Shown in pieces: positions 40,920-48,996 of a stretch of 64,000 nucleotides of DNA. How positions within the stretch are numbered: position 1 is the stretch's first letter; each line of letters starts with the position of its first letter. A program made the translations under genes and the position numbers. The notes under the pieces were generated by a model. The model searched no databases. It was not told where the DNA came from and was given only the letters and a program-made list of their open reading frames with translations. Source of the DNA: Streptomyces antibioticus (GTDB taxonomy: Bacteria; Actinomycetota; Actinomycetes; Streptomycetales; Streptomycetaceae); the NCBI RefSeq assembly GCF_002019855.1, contig NZ_CM007717.1, positions 7,759,750-7,823,749 on the forward strand, read 5' to 3'.

Positions 40920-41894
40920 ATGAACGACGGACCGCCCGTCCTCGCGGCGCCCGAGGAGTACGAGGAGTACTTCGAGGCCACCATCGCGCGCGACCAGCGC
41001 ATCGAGCCGCGCGACTGGATGCCGGACGGCTACCGCAGGACGCTGATCCGGCAGATCGCCCAGCACGCGCACTCGGAGATCATCGGCATGCAGCCGGAGG
41101 GCGAGTGGATCACGCGCGCGCCGTCGCTGCGCCGCAAGGCGATCCTGTTCGCGAAGGTCCAGGACGAGGCCGGTCACGGGCTCTACCTGTACTCCGCCGC
41201 CGAGACCCTCGGCGCCGACCGCGCCGACCTCACCGAGCGGCTGATCGAGGGCCGCCAGAAGTACTCGTCGATCTTCAACTACCCGACGCCGACCTTCGCC
41301 GACGTCGGCGTGATCGGCTGGTTCGTGGACGGCGCGGCCATCTGCAACCAGGTCCCCCTGTGCCGCAGCTCCTACGGCCCCTACGCGCGGGCCATGGTGC
41401 GCATCTGCAAGGAGGAGTCCTTCCACCAGCGGCAGGGCTACGAACTGCTGCGCACCATGATGTCCGGCACCGACGCCCAGCGGCAGATGGTGCAGGACTC
41501 GGTGAACCGCTGGTGGTGGCCGTCCCTGATGATGTTCGGACCGCCCGACGAGAACTCCCCCAACTCCGCGGCCTCCATGGCCTGGAAGATCAAGCGCCAC
41601 AGCAACGACGAACTGCGCCAGCGCTTCGTCGACATGACCGTGCCGCAGGCGGAGAAGCTCGGCGTCACCCTCCCCGACCCCGACCTGCGGTGGAACGAGG
41701 AACGCGGCCGGCACGACTTCGGCACCCCCGACTGGGACGAGCTGATGCGGGTCATCAAGGGCGACGGACCGTGCAACGCGCAGCGCGTCGAGCGCCGCCG
41801 CACCGCCCACGAGGAGGGCGCCTGGGTCCGGGAGGCGGCCGCGGCCCACGCGGCGAAGCAGACGGCACGCGCACAGCAGGGAGCGGCGGTATGA
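40920..41894 (+). CDS. paaA: 1,2-phenylacetyl-CoA epoxidase, catalytic subunit
   Basis: A 324-residue ferritin-like di-iron protein that carries the epoxidase active site. The iron-ligand helices are visible as SEIIGMQPEGEW, KVQDEAGHGLYLYSAAE and RICKEESFHQRQGYELL. ATG 40920 is preceded by GGGGAGA; a GTG/ATG further upstream lies inside the operator. It forms the PaaAC core with the gene at 42281 and is coupled to paaB by an ATGA overlap. Confidence 0.96.
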   Translation: MNDGPPVLAAPEEYEEYFEATIARDQRIEPRDWMPDGYRRTLIRQIAQHAHSEIIGMQPEGEWITRAPSLRRKAILFAKVQDEAGHGLYLYSAAETLGADRADLTERLIEGRQKYSSIFNYPTPTFADVGVIGWFVDGAAICNQVPLCRSSYGPYARAMVRICKEESFHQRQGYELLRTMMSGTDAQRQMVQDSVNRWWWPSLMMFGPPDENSPNSAASMAWKIKRHSNDELRQRFVDMTVPQAEKLGVTLPDPDLRWNEERGRHDFGTPDWDELMRVIKGDGPCNAQRVERRRTAHEEGAWVREAAAAHAAKQTARAQQGAAV

Positions 41895-42241
41895 GCGACA
41901 CGCAGGAGACCGGGCAGCAGGGGACGACCGGACAGCGGGAGCCCGGACAGCGCGAGACCAGGGCGAACTGGCCGCTGTACGAGGTGTTCGTCCGCGGCAA
42001 GCGCGGCCTCAACCACGTGCACGTCGGCTCCCTGCACGCCGCCGACGACCGGATGGCCCTCACCCACGCCCGGGACCTGTACACCCGGCGCAACGAGGGG
42101 GTGAGCATCTGGGTCGTGCGCTCGGAGCACATCGCGGCCTCCACCCGCGACGAGAAGGACCCCTTCTTCGCCCCCAGCGCCGACAAGGTGTACCGCCACC
42201 CCACCTTCTACGACATCCCCGACGACGTCCCGCACATCTAG
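41891..42241 (+). CDS. paaB: 1,2-phenylacetyl-CoA epoxidase subunit B
   Basis: A 116-residue small bridging subunit of the multicomponent epoxidase. The conserved core is WPLYEVFVRGKRGLNHVHVGSLHAADDRMALTHARDLYTRR, and it ends with FYDIPDDVPHI. The first 24 residues are a Gln/Gly/Thr-rich tail not needed by the family. The start overlaps the paaA stop. Confidence 0.95.
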   Translation: MSDTQETGQQGTTGQREPGQRETRANWPLYEVFVRGKRGLNHVHVGSLHAADDRMALTHARDLYTRRNEGVSIWVVRSEHIAASTRDEKDPFFAPSADKVYRHPTFYDIPDDVPHI

Positions 42242-42280
42242 GACACATCCAGGAGCACAGGGCATGAGCAGGAGCAGGGC

Positions 42281-43111
42281 ATGAGTGAGGACCACGTCTA
42301 TCTGTCCCTCGCCGAGGGACACGACGACGGCGACGCCCGCTGGGCCTTCGGCACCGGCTTCGAGGACCCGCTGCACGGCGTGGACACCGATGTCCCGGCG
42401 GGCGTGGACCGGGCGGAACTCGCCGCGCTCTGCCTCGCCCTCGGCGACGACGCGCTCGTCTCGGCGCAGCGGCTGGCCGAGTGGACCACCCGCGCCCCCG
42501 AGCTGGAGGAGGAGGTCGCCCTCGCCAACATCGGCCTCGACCTGCTCGGCCAGGCCCGTCTGCTGTACGCGCGCACCGGCCACGCCGACGGCACCGGTCG
42601 CGACGAGGACGCCTACGCCTACGACCGCGACGCGCCCGCCTTCCGCAACGTCCGGCTGGCCGAACTGCCCAACGGCGACTTCGCGTTCAGCGTCGTACGG
42701 CTGCTGGTGCTTTCCAGTTGGCGGCTCGCGCACCTCCAGCGGCTCACGGGCACCGCGGACCCGGTGCTCGCCGCGATCGCCGTCAAGGGCGTCAAGGAGC
42801 TGACGTACCACCGGCAGTGGGCCGCCGAATGGGCGGTGCGGCTGGGCGACGGCACCGAGGAGTCGCACCGCCGGATGCGGGCCGCCCTGCGGGACGTCGC
42901 CCCGTACCTGCCCGAGCTGTTCACGGCCCACGACGTGCGCGGCGAGGTCCTCGCCGTCCTGGACCAGGTGGGGGAGGCGACCGGTCTCGCCCTGCCCGCC
43001 GTGCAGCCGCTCGCCGGATCCGGCCGCGACGGCGACCACACCGAGCACCTCGCGCCGCTGCTGGCCGAACTCCAGTCCGTGGCCCGTGCCCACCCGGGGG
43101 CGACATGGTGA
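42281..43111 (+). CDS. paaC: 1,2-phenylacetyl-CoA epoxidase, structural subunit
   Basis: A 276-residue ferritin-like subunit, partner of PaaA. Family motifs are LAEWTTRAPELEEEVALANIGLDLLGQARLLY, RNVRLAELPNGDFAFSVVRL and IAVKGVKELTYHRQWAAEW. ATG 42281 has GGAG upstream. A 6-codon frame (42264-42284) overlaps its start by 4 bases (ATGA) and could help reinitiation. It overlaps paaD by 7 bases. Confidence 0.95.
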   Translation: MSEDHVYLSLAEGHDDGDARWAFGTGFEDPLHGVDTDVPAGVDRAELAALCLALGDDALVSAQRLAEWTTRAPELEEEVALANIGLDLLGQARLLYARTGHADGTGRDEDAYAYDRDAPAFRNVRLAELPNGDFAFSVVRLLVLSSWRLAHLQRLTGTADPVLAAIAVKGVKELTYHRQWAAEWAVRLGDGTEESHRRMRAALRDVAPYLPELFTAHDVRGEVLAVLDQVGEATGLALPAVQPLAGSGRDGDHTEHLAPLLAELQSVARAHPGATW

Positions 43112-43620
43112 CGACCCTGCCGGACGTCCGGCGCGCCCGGGACGTCGCCGAGCGCGTCCCGGACCCCGAACTGCCCATGCTCACCCTCGCCGACCTGGGC
43201 GTCCTGCGCTCGGTCGAGGTCGGCGCGGACGGCACCGTCGTGGCGAGCCTGACCCCCACCTACTCCGGCTGCCCGGCGATGGCCGAGATGCGCGCCGCGG
43301 TCGCCGCCCGGCTGACCGCGGCCGGCTACCCGCGCGTGGAGGTCCGTACGGTCCTCGACCCGCCGTGGACCACCGACTGGATCACCCCCGCAGGCCGCCG
43401 CAAGCTCGCCGAGCACGGAATCGCCCCGCCGGGACCCGCCCCGCGCCCCGCGCCCGGCCCGGTGCCGCTGGTGCTGTCGCCGGTGCGCCGCGTGGTGGCC
43501 TGTCCGCGCTGCGGCTCGCAGGACACCGAGGAGACCTCCCGGTTCGGCGCCACCTCCTGCAAGGCGCTGTGGCGCTGCCTCGCCTGCCGCGAGCCGTTCG
43601 AGTACGTCAAGGAGATCTGA
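43105..43620 (+). CDS. paaD: phenylacetate-CoA oxygenase maturation protein PaaD
   Basis: A 171-residue protein: an N-terminal DUF59/MIP18-type domain (VPDPELPMLTLADLGVLRSVEV, TYSGCPAMAEM), a Pro-rich linker and a C-terminal four-cysteine ribbon (CPRCGS...SCKALWRCLACREPFE). It is needed for epoxidase activity, probably for iron-sulfur or metal assembly. ATG 43105 overlaps the paaC end; TGATG couples it to the next gene. Confidence 0.93.
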   Translation: MVTTLPDVRRARDVAERVPDPELPMLTLADLGVLRSVEVGADGTVVASLTPTYSGCPAMAEMRAAVAARLTAAGYPRVEVRTVLDPPWTTDWITPAGRRKLAEHGIAPPGPAPRPAPGPVPLVLSPVRRVVACPRCGSQDTEETSRFGATSCKALWRCLACREPFEYVKEI

Positions 43621-44729
43621 TGGCAGAGCTGCTGAGCCCCGCCCCCGCCCCGGCCCGGGCGGTCCGCCGTCGGCCCGCCTTCCACCCGCTGCGCGTGGCC
43701 GACGTCCAGCGGCTGTGCGACGACGCGGTGGCCGTGGCCTTCGACGTGTCGGACGAGCTGGCCGGCGAGTTCGCCTTCGCCCCCGGCCAGTCCCTCACCC
43801 TGCGCCGCGAGGTGGACGGCCGTGACGAACGGCGCTCGTACTCCATCTGCGCACCGGCTGGCGCCCGCCCCCGGATCGGGGTGCGCGAGGTGCCCGGCGG
43901 GCTGTTCTCCTCCTGGCTGGTCCACGAGGTCGGCCCCGGTGACGTCATCGAGGTCATGGCGCCCACCGGCGCCTTCACCCCCGACCTCACCGCGCCCGGG
44001 CACCACGTGCTGGTCGCGGCCGGCTCCGGCATCACCCCGATGCTGTCCATCGCCGAGTCCGTCCTCGCCGCCGACGACCGCTCCCGCGTCACCCTCTTCT
44101 ACGGCAACCGGCGCACCGACTCGGTGATGTTCGCCGACGACCTCGCCGATCTCAAGGACCTGCACCCCACCCGCTTCCAGCTCGCCCATGTCCTGTCCCG
44201 CGAGCCCCGCGAGGCCGAGGTGCTCAGCGGGCGGCTCGACGGCGACCGGCTCGCCGCCCTCGTGGAGGGCCTGGTCGACGTGACCGAGGCCGACCACTGG
44301 TGGCTGTGCGGCCCGCACGGCATGGTCCGCGACGCGCAGCGCGTCCTGACCGGTCTCGGGGTCCCCGCGGACCGCGTCCACCGCGAGCTGTTCTTCGCCG
44401 ACGACGAACCGGTGCGCGAGGTCCGCCACGAGGACGCCGTCGCCGAGGGCCCGGTCAGCCAGGTCACCCTCACCCTCGACGGACGCTCCACCACCAGCCC
44501 GCTGTCCCGGGCCGCGACCATCCTCGACGGCGCCCAGAAGACCCGCCCCGACCTGCCGTTCGCCTGCAAGGGCGGCGTCTGCGGCACCTGCCGCGCCCTG
44601 GTCGTCGACGGCGAGGCCGACATGCGCCGCAACTACGCCCTCGAACCCGCCGAGGTCGACGCGGGCTACGTCCTGACCTGCCAGACCTTCCCGGTCTCCG
44701 AGACCCTCACCGTCGACTTCGACAGCTAG
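43620..44729 (+). CDS. paaE: 1,2-phenylacetyl-CoA epoxidase reductase
   Basis: A 369-residue electron-transfer subunit. The FAD domain has RRSYSICAPAG and the NAD domain GHHVLVAAGSGITPMLSI and WWLCGPHGMVRD. The plant-type [2Fe-2S] domain at the C-terminus has CKGGVCGTCRALV and a distal Cys in LTCQTFP. It takes electrons from NADPH to PaaA. The start overlaps the paaD stop by one base. It is the last gene of the operon; paaG, paaF and paaZ functions are not in the window. Confidence 0.95.
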   Translation: MAELLSPAPAPARAVRRRPAFHPLRVADVQRLCDDAVAVAFDVSDELAGEFAFAPGQSLTLRREVDGRDERRSYSICAPAGARPRIGVREVPGGLFSSWLVHEVGPGDVIEVMAPTGAFTPDLTAPGHHVLVAAGSGITPMLSIAESVLAADDRSRVTLFYGNRRTDSVMFADDLADLKDLHPTRFQLAHVLSREPREAEVLSGRLDGDRLAALVEGLVDVTEADHWWLCGPHGMVRDAQRVLTGLGVPADRVHRELFFADDEPVREVRHEDAVAEGPVSQVTLTLDGRSTTSPLSRAATILDGAQKTRPDLPFACKGGVCGTCRALVVDGEADMRRNYALEPAEVDAGYVLTCQTFPVSETLTVDFDS

Positions 44730-44742
44730 GTCCCGCACCGCG

Positions 44743-44784
44743 CCGGCCCGCCGTTCCCCGCGTACACCGGGGGCGGCGGGCCGG
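44743..44784. terminator. terminator hairpin between paaE and the DoxX gene
   Basis: An 11-bp perfect outer stem (CCGGCCCGCCG at 44743-44753 with its complement at 44774-44784) and an inner CCCC/GGGG pairing lie between two convergent genes. Confidence 0.8.
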
Positions 44785-44799
44785 ACGCGTGCCGGCGCG

Positions 44800-45237
44800 T
44801 CAGGCCGTCTCGGGCGCCCCGGACCGGGCGCCGCTCTCCCGGCGGAACAGGCTCGACAGGGCGAGCGCGCCGGGGCCGTAGAACACCAGGAGCAGGAAGC
44901 CCCAGCAGAACAGGACGGGGGCGAGACCGCCGTTCTGGAGGGGGAACAGGCCGTCCTTCTGGTGCTCGGTGAAGTAGGCGAACGCCATGATCCCCGAGCT
45001 GAGGAAGGCCGCGCCGCGCGTCCCGAGGCCCAGCAGGACCAGGGCGCCGCACACCAGCTCGATGACCCCGGCGTACCAGAACGGCCAGTCGCCCACCGGA
45101 CTGGCCTTGCGGTCCAGCACCCCGAAGACCGTGGCAGCGCCCTCGCTGGTGAAGAGCAGGCCAAGCACGATGCGGAACAGACCCAGCACGAGGGGCTGGC
45201 GCGTCGTCAGCCCGTCGCTGAGGCGCGAAGTGGTCAT
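44800..45237 (-). CDS. DoxX-family membrane protein
   Basis: A 145-residue protein with four hydrophobic segments and the DoxX-type features GLFRIVLGLLFTSEGAATVFG, WPFWYAGVIELVCGALVLLGLGTRGAAFLSSG and FLLLVFYGPGALAL. The family includes subunits of quinol oxidases and redox-linked membrane proteins; the specific role is unknown. ATG 45237 has GAGGAG 6 bases upstream. Genes on both sides point away, so it is a single unit. Confidence 0.9.
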   Translation of the reverse strand: MTTSRLSDGLTTRQPLVLGLFRIVLGLLFTSEGAATVFGVLDRKASPVGDWPFWYAGVIELVCGALVLLGLGTRGAAFLSSGIMAFAYFTEHQKDGLFPLQNGGLAPVLFCWGFLLLVFYGPGALALSSLFRRESGARSGAPETA

Positions 45238-45468
45238 CGGTACTCCTCGAACGTGTGGTGTCGGATCGGGCGCAGCCGCGGCCGGCGGGTGCCGGGCACG
45301 GACTCTCCCGGTACTCCGTACGTCTGTGGGACCCGAGCGGTTCAAGCCGATGGGGACCACTCTTCCGCGCCGTGCTGGGTGGCCCCAGGGAAGCGTGCGG
45401 GGCACGATGGAGCGAGCTGGGTAAAAGGTATGAAATGTCACGGAAAACTCCACGAAGGGTCCGGTCCC

Positions 45469-46104
45469 ATGAGCGACGGCGTGTCCGAGGCGAAGTCGAA
45501 GCTGCTGCGCACCCGCGCCGCGTCCGCCGTCGTCGGCGTGGTCATGACCGTCGTGGGCGCGACCGCGCTGGTCTCGTGCAGCGACGACAACGGTGACGGC
45601 GACGCCTCGGTCACCCCCTCGGCCCCCGACACCGCCTCCTTCAGCGGCCCGGTGCCCTCCGCCCTCTCCTCGCTCGGCGCGTCCGTCAAGGAGTCCGCCC
45701 GCGCGGCCGCCTCCTCCGCGGCCGCCTCCGCCTCGGCACGGGCCTCGGAGTTCGAGGCGTCCGTCTCCGCGGAGGTGGCCCGCGCCAACCGGGCCGCCGA
45801 ACAGGAACTCAAGGACGTCGACGGCAAGGGCAACGCCACCGCCGACGTCTCCCTCACCGGAAAGCCGCGCGCCGAGACGAGCGGTCTGCTCGCGGTCGTC
45901 GTGAACATCACCAACCGCACGGACGAGACGGCCTCCTATGCCGTCCAGGTCGACTTCCGCGACGCCGACGGCAAGGTCGTCGAGACGCGGTTCGTCGGCG
46001 CGGAGGACCTCGCGCCCGGCGCCCGGGCCACCCCGCTCGCCATCAGCCGCAAGCCCCCGGAGCCCCCGCTGACCGCCGAGGTCGCCAAGGCCCAGCGCTA
46101 CTGA
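45469..46104 (+). CDS. putative lipoprotein with C-terminal FxLYD-like domain
   Basis: A 211-residue protein from ATG 45469 (GAAGGG 9 bases upstream). One hydrophobic segment leads into TALVSC (Cys37), a lipobox-like site. An Ala/Ser-rich helical stalk (residues about 70-110) then leads to a beta-sandwich of FxLYD type (VVVNITNRTDETASYAVQVDFRDADGKVVETRFVG). It is probably surface-anchored. Function is unknown; the stalk suggests it holds the domain away from the membrane. Confidence 0.7.
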   Translation: MSDGVSEAKSKLLRTRAASAVVGVVMTVVGATALVSCSDDNGDGDASVTPSAPDTASFSGPVPSALSSLGASVKESARAAASSAAASASARASEFEASVSAEVARANRAAEQELKDVDGKGNATADVSLTGKPRAETSGLLAVVVNITNRTDETASYAVQVDFRDADGKVVETRFVGAEDLAPGARATPLAISRKPPEPPLTAEVAKAQRY

Positions 46105-46155
46105 CCCGCGGCGGCCGTCACGGCTCCCTCGGCATGTTTCTCATGACGCTCCGGA

Positions 46156-46170
46156 TTGCGTGAAGCGCAA
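46156..46170. promoter_or_regulatory. IclR-type palindrome, site 1 (upstream of Rieske ferredoxin gene)
   Basis: TTGCG-TGAAG-CGCAA, a perfect 5-bp inverted repeat. The flanking GGATTGCG...CGCAAC is shared, in the opposite orientation, with site 2. Centre-to-centre distance to site 2 is 84 bp, close to eight helical turns, which would allow looping. Confidence 0.75.
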
Positions 46171-46205
46171 CTGATTCCTCCGGTCGGGCGTGGCCTGTGA
46201 ACTCC

Positions 46206-46235
46206 TTGACAAGGGTTCAGGGCAACTCTCAGACT
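46206..46235 (+). promoter_or_regulatory. promoter candidate of the betaine monooxygenase operon
   Basis: TTGACA (46206-46211), 18-base spacer, CAGACT (46230-46235), lying between palindromes 1 and 2; site 2 would cover the start. An alternative uses TTGCGC (46240-46245) with TTATAC (46264-46269). Confidence 0.5.
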
Positions 46236-46239
46236 GACG

Positions 46240-46254
46240 TTGCGCTTATCGCAA
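46240..46254. promoter_or_regulatory. IclR-type palindrome, site 2
   Basis: TTGCG-CTTAT-CGCAA, 29 bases before the Rieske ferredoxin ATG. On the opposite strand it reads GGATTGCGATAAGCGCAAC, nearly the same as site 1. Confidence 0.75.
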
Positions 46255-46282
46255 TCCGTTTCGTTATACGCACCGAGGTGTC

Positions 46283-46645
46283 ATGATGATTCCCGCGTGC
46301 CGTCTTGCGGATCTCCCGCGAGGCGAGGCTCTCCGGCTCGACATCGATCCGCCGGTCTCGGTGTTCCATACCGATGACGGCGAGCTGTACGCCATCGACG
46401 ACACCTGCACCCATCAGGACGCCTCGCTCGCCGACGGCTGGCTGGAGGGCTGCGAGGTCGAATGCCCGCTGCACGCCTCGAAGTTCGACCTGCGCACCGG
46501 TGCCGTGGACGCCCCGCCGGCCAAGCACCCGGTCCGCACGCACGAGGTCGTCGTCGCGGACGGCGTGATCCATGTACGGCTCTCCGCGGAAGCGCCCCGT
46601 CTGCCGCCCTGCGTCGCGAGCCGGCTCGCCGGAGGCCCCGCGTGA
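46283..46645 (+). CDS. Rieske [2Fe-2S] ferredoxin of the glycine-betaine monooxygenase system
   Basis: A 120-residue protein with a complete Rieske site: CTHQDASL and CPLHASKFD (Cys-x-His and Cys-x2-His, 17 residues between). Such small ferredoxins carry electrons from an FAD reductase to the oxygenase. ATG 46283 (GAGGTG upstream) is followed by a second ATG one codon on. The stop overlaps the reductase start (GTGA). Control is probably by IclR through the two palindromes upstream. Confidence 0.9.
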   Translation: MMIPACRLADLPRGEALRLDIDPPVSVFHTDDGELYAIDDTCTHQDASLADGWLEGCEVECPLHASKFDLRTGAVDAPPAKHPVRTHEVVVADGVIHVRLSAEAPRLPPCVASRLAGGPA

Positions 46646-47802
46646 GGACGGTCGCCGTCGTGGGGGCCTCCCTGGCGGGCCTGTCCGCGGCACGCGCGCT
46701 GCGCGGGCAGGGCTACGACGGACGGCTCGTCGTCATCGGCGAGGAGGCCCATCGCCCCTACGACCGGCCGCCGTTGTCCAAGGAGTTCCTGTCCGGCACC
46801 CTCGGTGAGGCGGAACTCGCGCTGGAGACGGACGGCGAGGACCTGCGGGCGGAGTGGCTGCTCGGCGTCCGCGCGACACACCTCGACACAACGCCCCTTC
46901 CCGGTGGCACGGTTCACCTCTCCGACGGCCGGAGCGTCCGCGCCGACGGCGTCGTGATCGCCACCGGCGCCGCCCCGCGCACCCTGCCCGGCAGTACGGG
47001 CCTCGCCGGGGTGCACACCCTGCGCACCCTGGACGACGCCCGCGCCCTGCGCGACGAACTGGCCCTCGGCGGACGGCTGGTGGTGATCGGCGGCGGCTTC
47101 ATCGGCGCCGAGGTCGCCGCCACCGCGTCCGGTCTCGGCCTGGACGTCACGGTGGTCGAGGCCGCTCCGACTCCGCTCGCCGGACCGCTCGGGGAGACCA
47201 TGGGCGCCCTCGTCTCCGCCCTCCACACCGACCACGGCGTACGGCTGTGGTGCGGGGTGGGCGTCAAGGGGCTCGGCGGTGAGGCCCGGGTCGACGCCGT
47301 CCTGCTGGAGGACGGCCGCAGTGTCCCGGCGGACATCGTCGTCGTCGGCGTGGGGGCCGGGCCGTGCGTCGAGTGGCTGGAGGGCTCCGGCCTCCGCCTG
47401 GACGACGGCGTGGTCTGCGGCGCGGACGGCAGGACCGACCTGGCCGGGGTGGTCGCGGTCGGCGACTGCGCCGCCTGGTGGGACCCGCGCACCGGCGCCC
47501 ACCGCCGGGTCGAGCACTGGACCGGCGCCCGGGAGCGGCCGGCCGCCGCCGTCGCCGCCCTGCTGACGGGCGGCGCGGTCGCACCCGGCGTGCCCAGGGC
47601 GCCGTACTTCTGGTCGGACCAGTACGGCGTACGCGTCCAGTTCGCCGGGCACGCGGCCGGCGCCGACAGCGTGACGGTCGAGGCGGGCACCCCGGAGGGG
47701 CGTGACGTCCTGGCCGTCTACCGGAGCGCCGGACGGCCGGTGGCCGTCCTGGGGATGAACCAGCCCCGGCTGTTCACCCGTTGGCGCAAGCAACTCGCCT
47801 GA
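46642..47802 (+). CDS. NAD(P)H:ferredoxin reductase, FAD-dependent pyridine nucleotide-disulfide type
   Basis: A 386-residue enzyme of the BphA4/HcaD group. The FAD fold is VAVVGASLAGLSAARALRGQGYDGRLVVIGEE, followed by YDRPPLSKEFL, the NAD fold LVVIGGGFIGAEVAATASGLGLDVTVVE, and the second FAD motif TDLAGVVAVGDCAAW. A C-terminal reductase domain carries the WSDQYGVRVQFAG motif. It passes electrons to the ferredoxin at 46283. GTG 46642 overlaps the ferredoxin stop. The oxygenase follows 56 bases later. Confidence 0.9.
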   Translation: MRTVAVVGASLAGLSAARALRGQGYDGRLVVIGEEAHRPYDRPPLSKEFLSGTLGEAELALETDGEDLRAEWLLGVRATHLDTTPLPGGTVHLSDGRSVRADGVVIATGAAPRTLPGSTGLAGVHTLRTLDDARALRDELALGGRLVVIGGGFIGAEVAATASGLGLDVTVVEAAPTPLAGPLGETMGALVSALHTDHGVRLWCGVGVKGLGGEARVDAVLLEDGRSVPADIVVVGVGAGPCVEWLEGSGLRLDDGVVCGADGRTDLAGVVAVGDCAAWWDPRTGAHRRVEHWTGARERPAAAVAALLTGGAVAPGVPRAPYFWSDQYGVRVQFAGHAAGADSVTVEAGTPEGRDVLAVYRSAGRPVAVLGMNQPRLFTRWRKQLA

Positions 47803-47858
47803 CCACGGGCGCAACCCGTTCGCTCCCACTCCCAACGACGTTCCCCGAGGAGTGCACC

Positions 47859-48992
47859 GTGACCTCGACCGGCCTGCCCGACAGCCTGATCGCCACCCTC
47901 CCCGGCGCCTCCTACACCGATCCCGGGATCTTCGCCCAGGAACAGGAGCGCATCTTCGAGACCATGTGGTTCTGTGTCGCGCGCTCCTCCGACCTGGCCA
48001 GGCCCGGCGCCTTCCGCACGGTCGACGTGGGCCGCGAGAGCGTCCTCGTCACCCGGGCCCGCGACCACTCGATCCGCGCCTACTTCAACGTCTGCCGGCA
48101 CCGCGGGGCGAAACTGCTCACCGAGGAGTCCGGCGAGGTCAGACGGGCCTTCCAATGCCCGTACCACGCCTGGACCTACGGCCTGGACGGCACACTGGTC
48201 GCCGCGCCCAACCTCACCAGGATGCCCGACGTCGGCCGCACCGAGTACGGCCTGGTGAGCGTGGCCACCCGCGAGTGGCTCGGCTATGTCTGGGTCTGCC
48301 TCGCGGAACGGCCGCCGTCCTTCGAGGAGGACGTCGTCGGCGAGGTCGTCGGCCGGCTCGGCGACGTCGAGTCGATCGAGCACTACGGCATCGAGAACCT
48401 CTCCGTCGGCCGGCGGATCGTGTACGACGTGAAGGCCAACTGGAAGCTCATCGTCGAGAACTTCATGGAGTGCTACCACTGCGCCACGATCCACCCCGAA
48501 CTCACCGAGGTGCTGCCGGAGTTCGCCGACGGCTACGCCGCCCAGTACTACGTGGGCCACGGCGCCGAGTTCGGCGCGGACATCGAGGGCTTCACCGTCG
48601 ACGGCTCGGCGGGCCTGGACCGGATACCGGGCGTCGCCGAGGAACAGGACCGGCGCTACTACGCGATCACCGTCAAACCGCAGGTGTTCATCAACCTCGT
48701 GCCCGACCACGTCATCCTCCACCGGATGTACCCGGCGGCCGTCGACCGCACGATCGTCGAGTGCGACTGGCTGTATCTCCCGCACGTCGTGGAGAGCGGC
48801 AAGGACGTCAGCCGGTCCGTGGAGCTGTTCGACCGGGTCAACCGGCAGGACTTCGAGGCGTGCGAGCGCACCCAGCCGGGGATGAGGTCCCGGCTGTACG
48901 CCAAGGGCGGTGTGCTGGTGCCCAGCGAGCACCACATCGGCGCCTTCCACACCTGGGTGACCGAACGCCTGGGCACGGCGGGGCGACCGTAG
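47859..48992 (+). CDS. gbcA: Rieske oxygenase, probable glycine-betaine monooxygenase alpha subunit
   Basis: A 377-residue ring-hydroxylating-type oxygenase. The Rieske motif is CRHRGAKLL...FQCPYHAWTYG. The mononuclear iron site is in NWKLIVENFMECYHCATIHPE, with the Asp ligand probably in the C-terminal third. It resembles GbcA/stachydrine-demethylase enzymes that remove a methyl from betaines as formaldehyde. GTG 47859 has GAGGAG 6 bases upstream. Among betA, betB, a dimethylglycine oxidase and a sarcosine oxidase, glycine betaine is the logical substrate. The symbol is by function and context, not proven. Confidence 0.82.
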   Translation: MTSTGLPDSLIATLPGASYTDPGIFAQEQERIFETMWFCVARSSDLARPGAFRTVDVGRESVLVTRARDHSIRAYFNVCRHRGAKLLTEESGEVRRAFQCPYHAWTYGLDGTLVAAPNLTRMPDVGRTEYGLVSVATREWLGYVWVCLAERPPSFEEDVVGEVVGRLGDVESIEHYGIENLSVGRRIVYDVKANWKLIVENFMECYHCATIHPELTEVLPEFADGYAAQYYVGHGAEFGADIEGFTVDGSAGLDRIPGVAEEQDRRYYAITVKPQVFINLVPDHVILHRMYPAAVDRTIVECDWLYLPHVVESGKDVSRSVELFDRVNRQDFEACERTQPGMRSRLYAKGGVLVPSEHHIGAFHTWVTERLGTAGRP

Positions 48993-48996
48993 CCGC

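Noticed and set aside
42264..42284. Six-codon frame overlapping the paaC start
   Set aside because: Could be a coupling device, but it is too short to separate from chance; mentioned only in the paaC entry.
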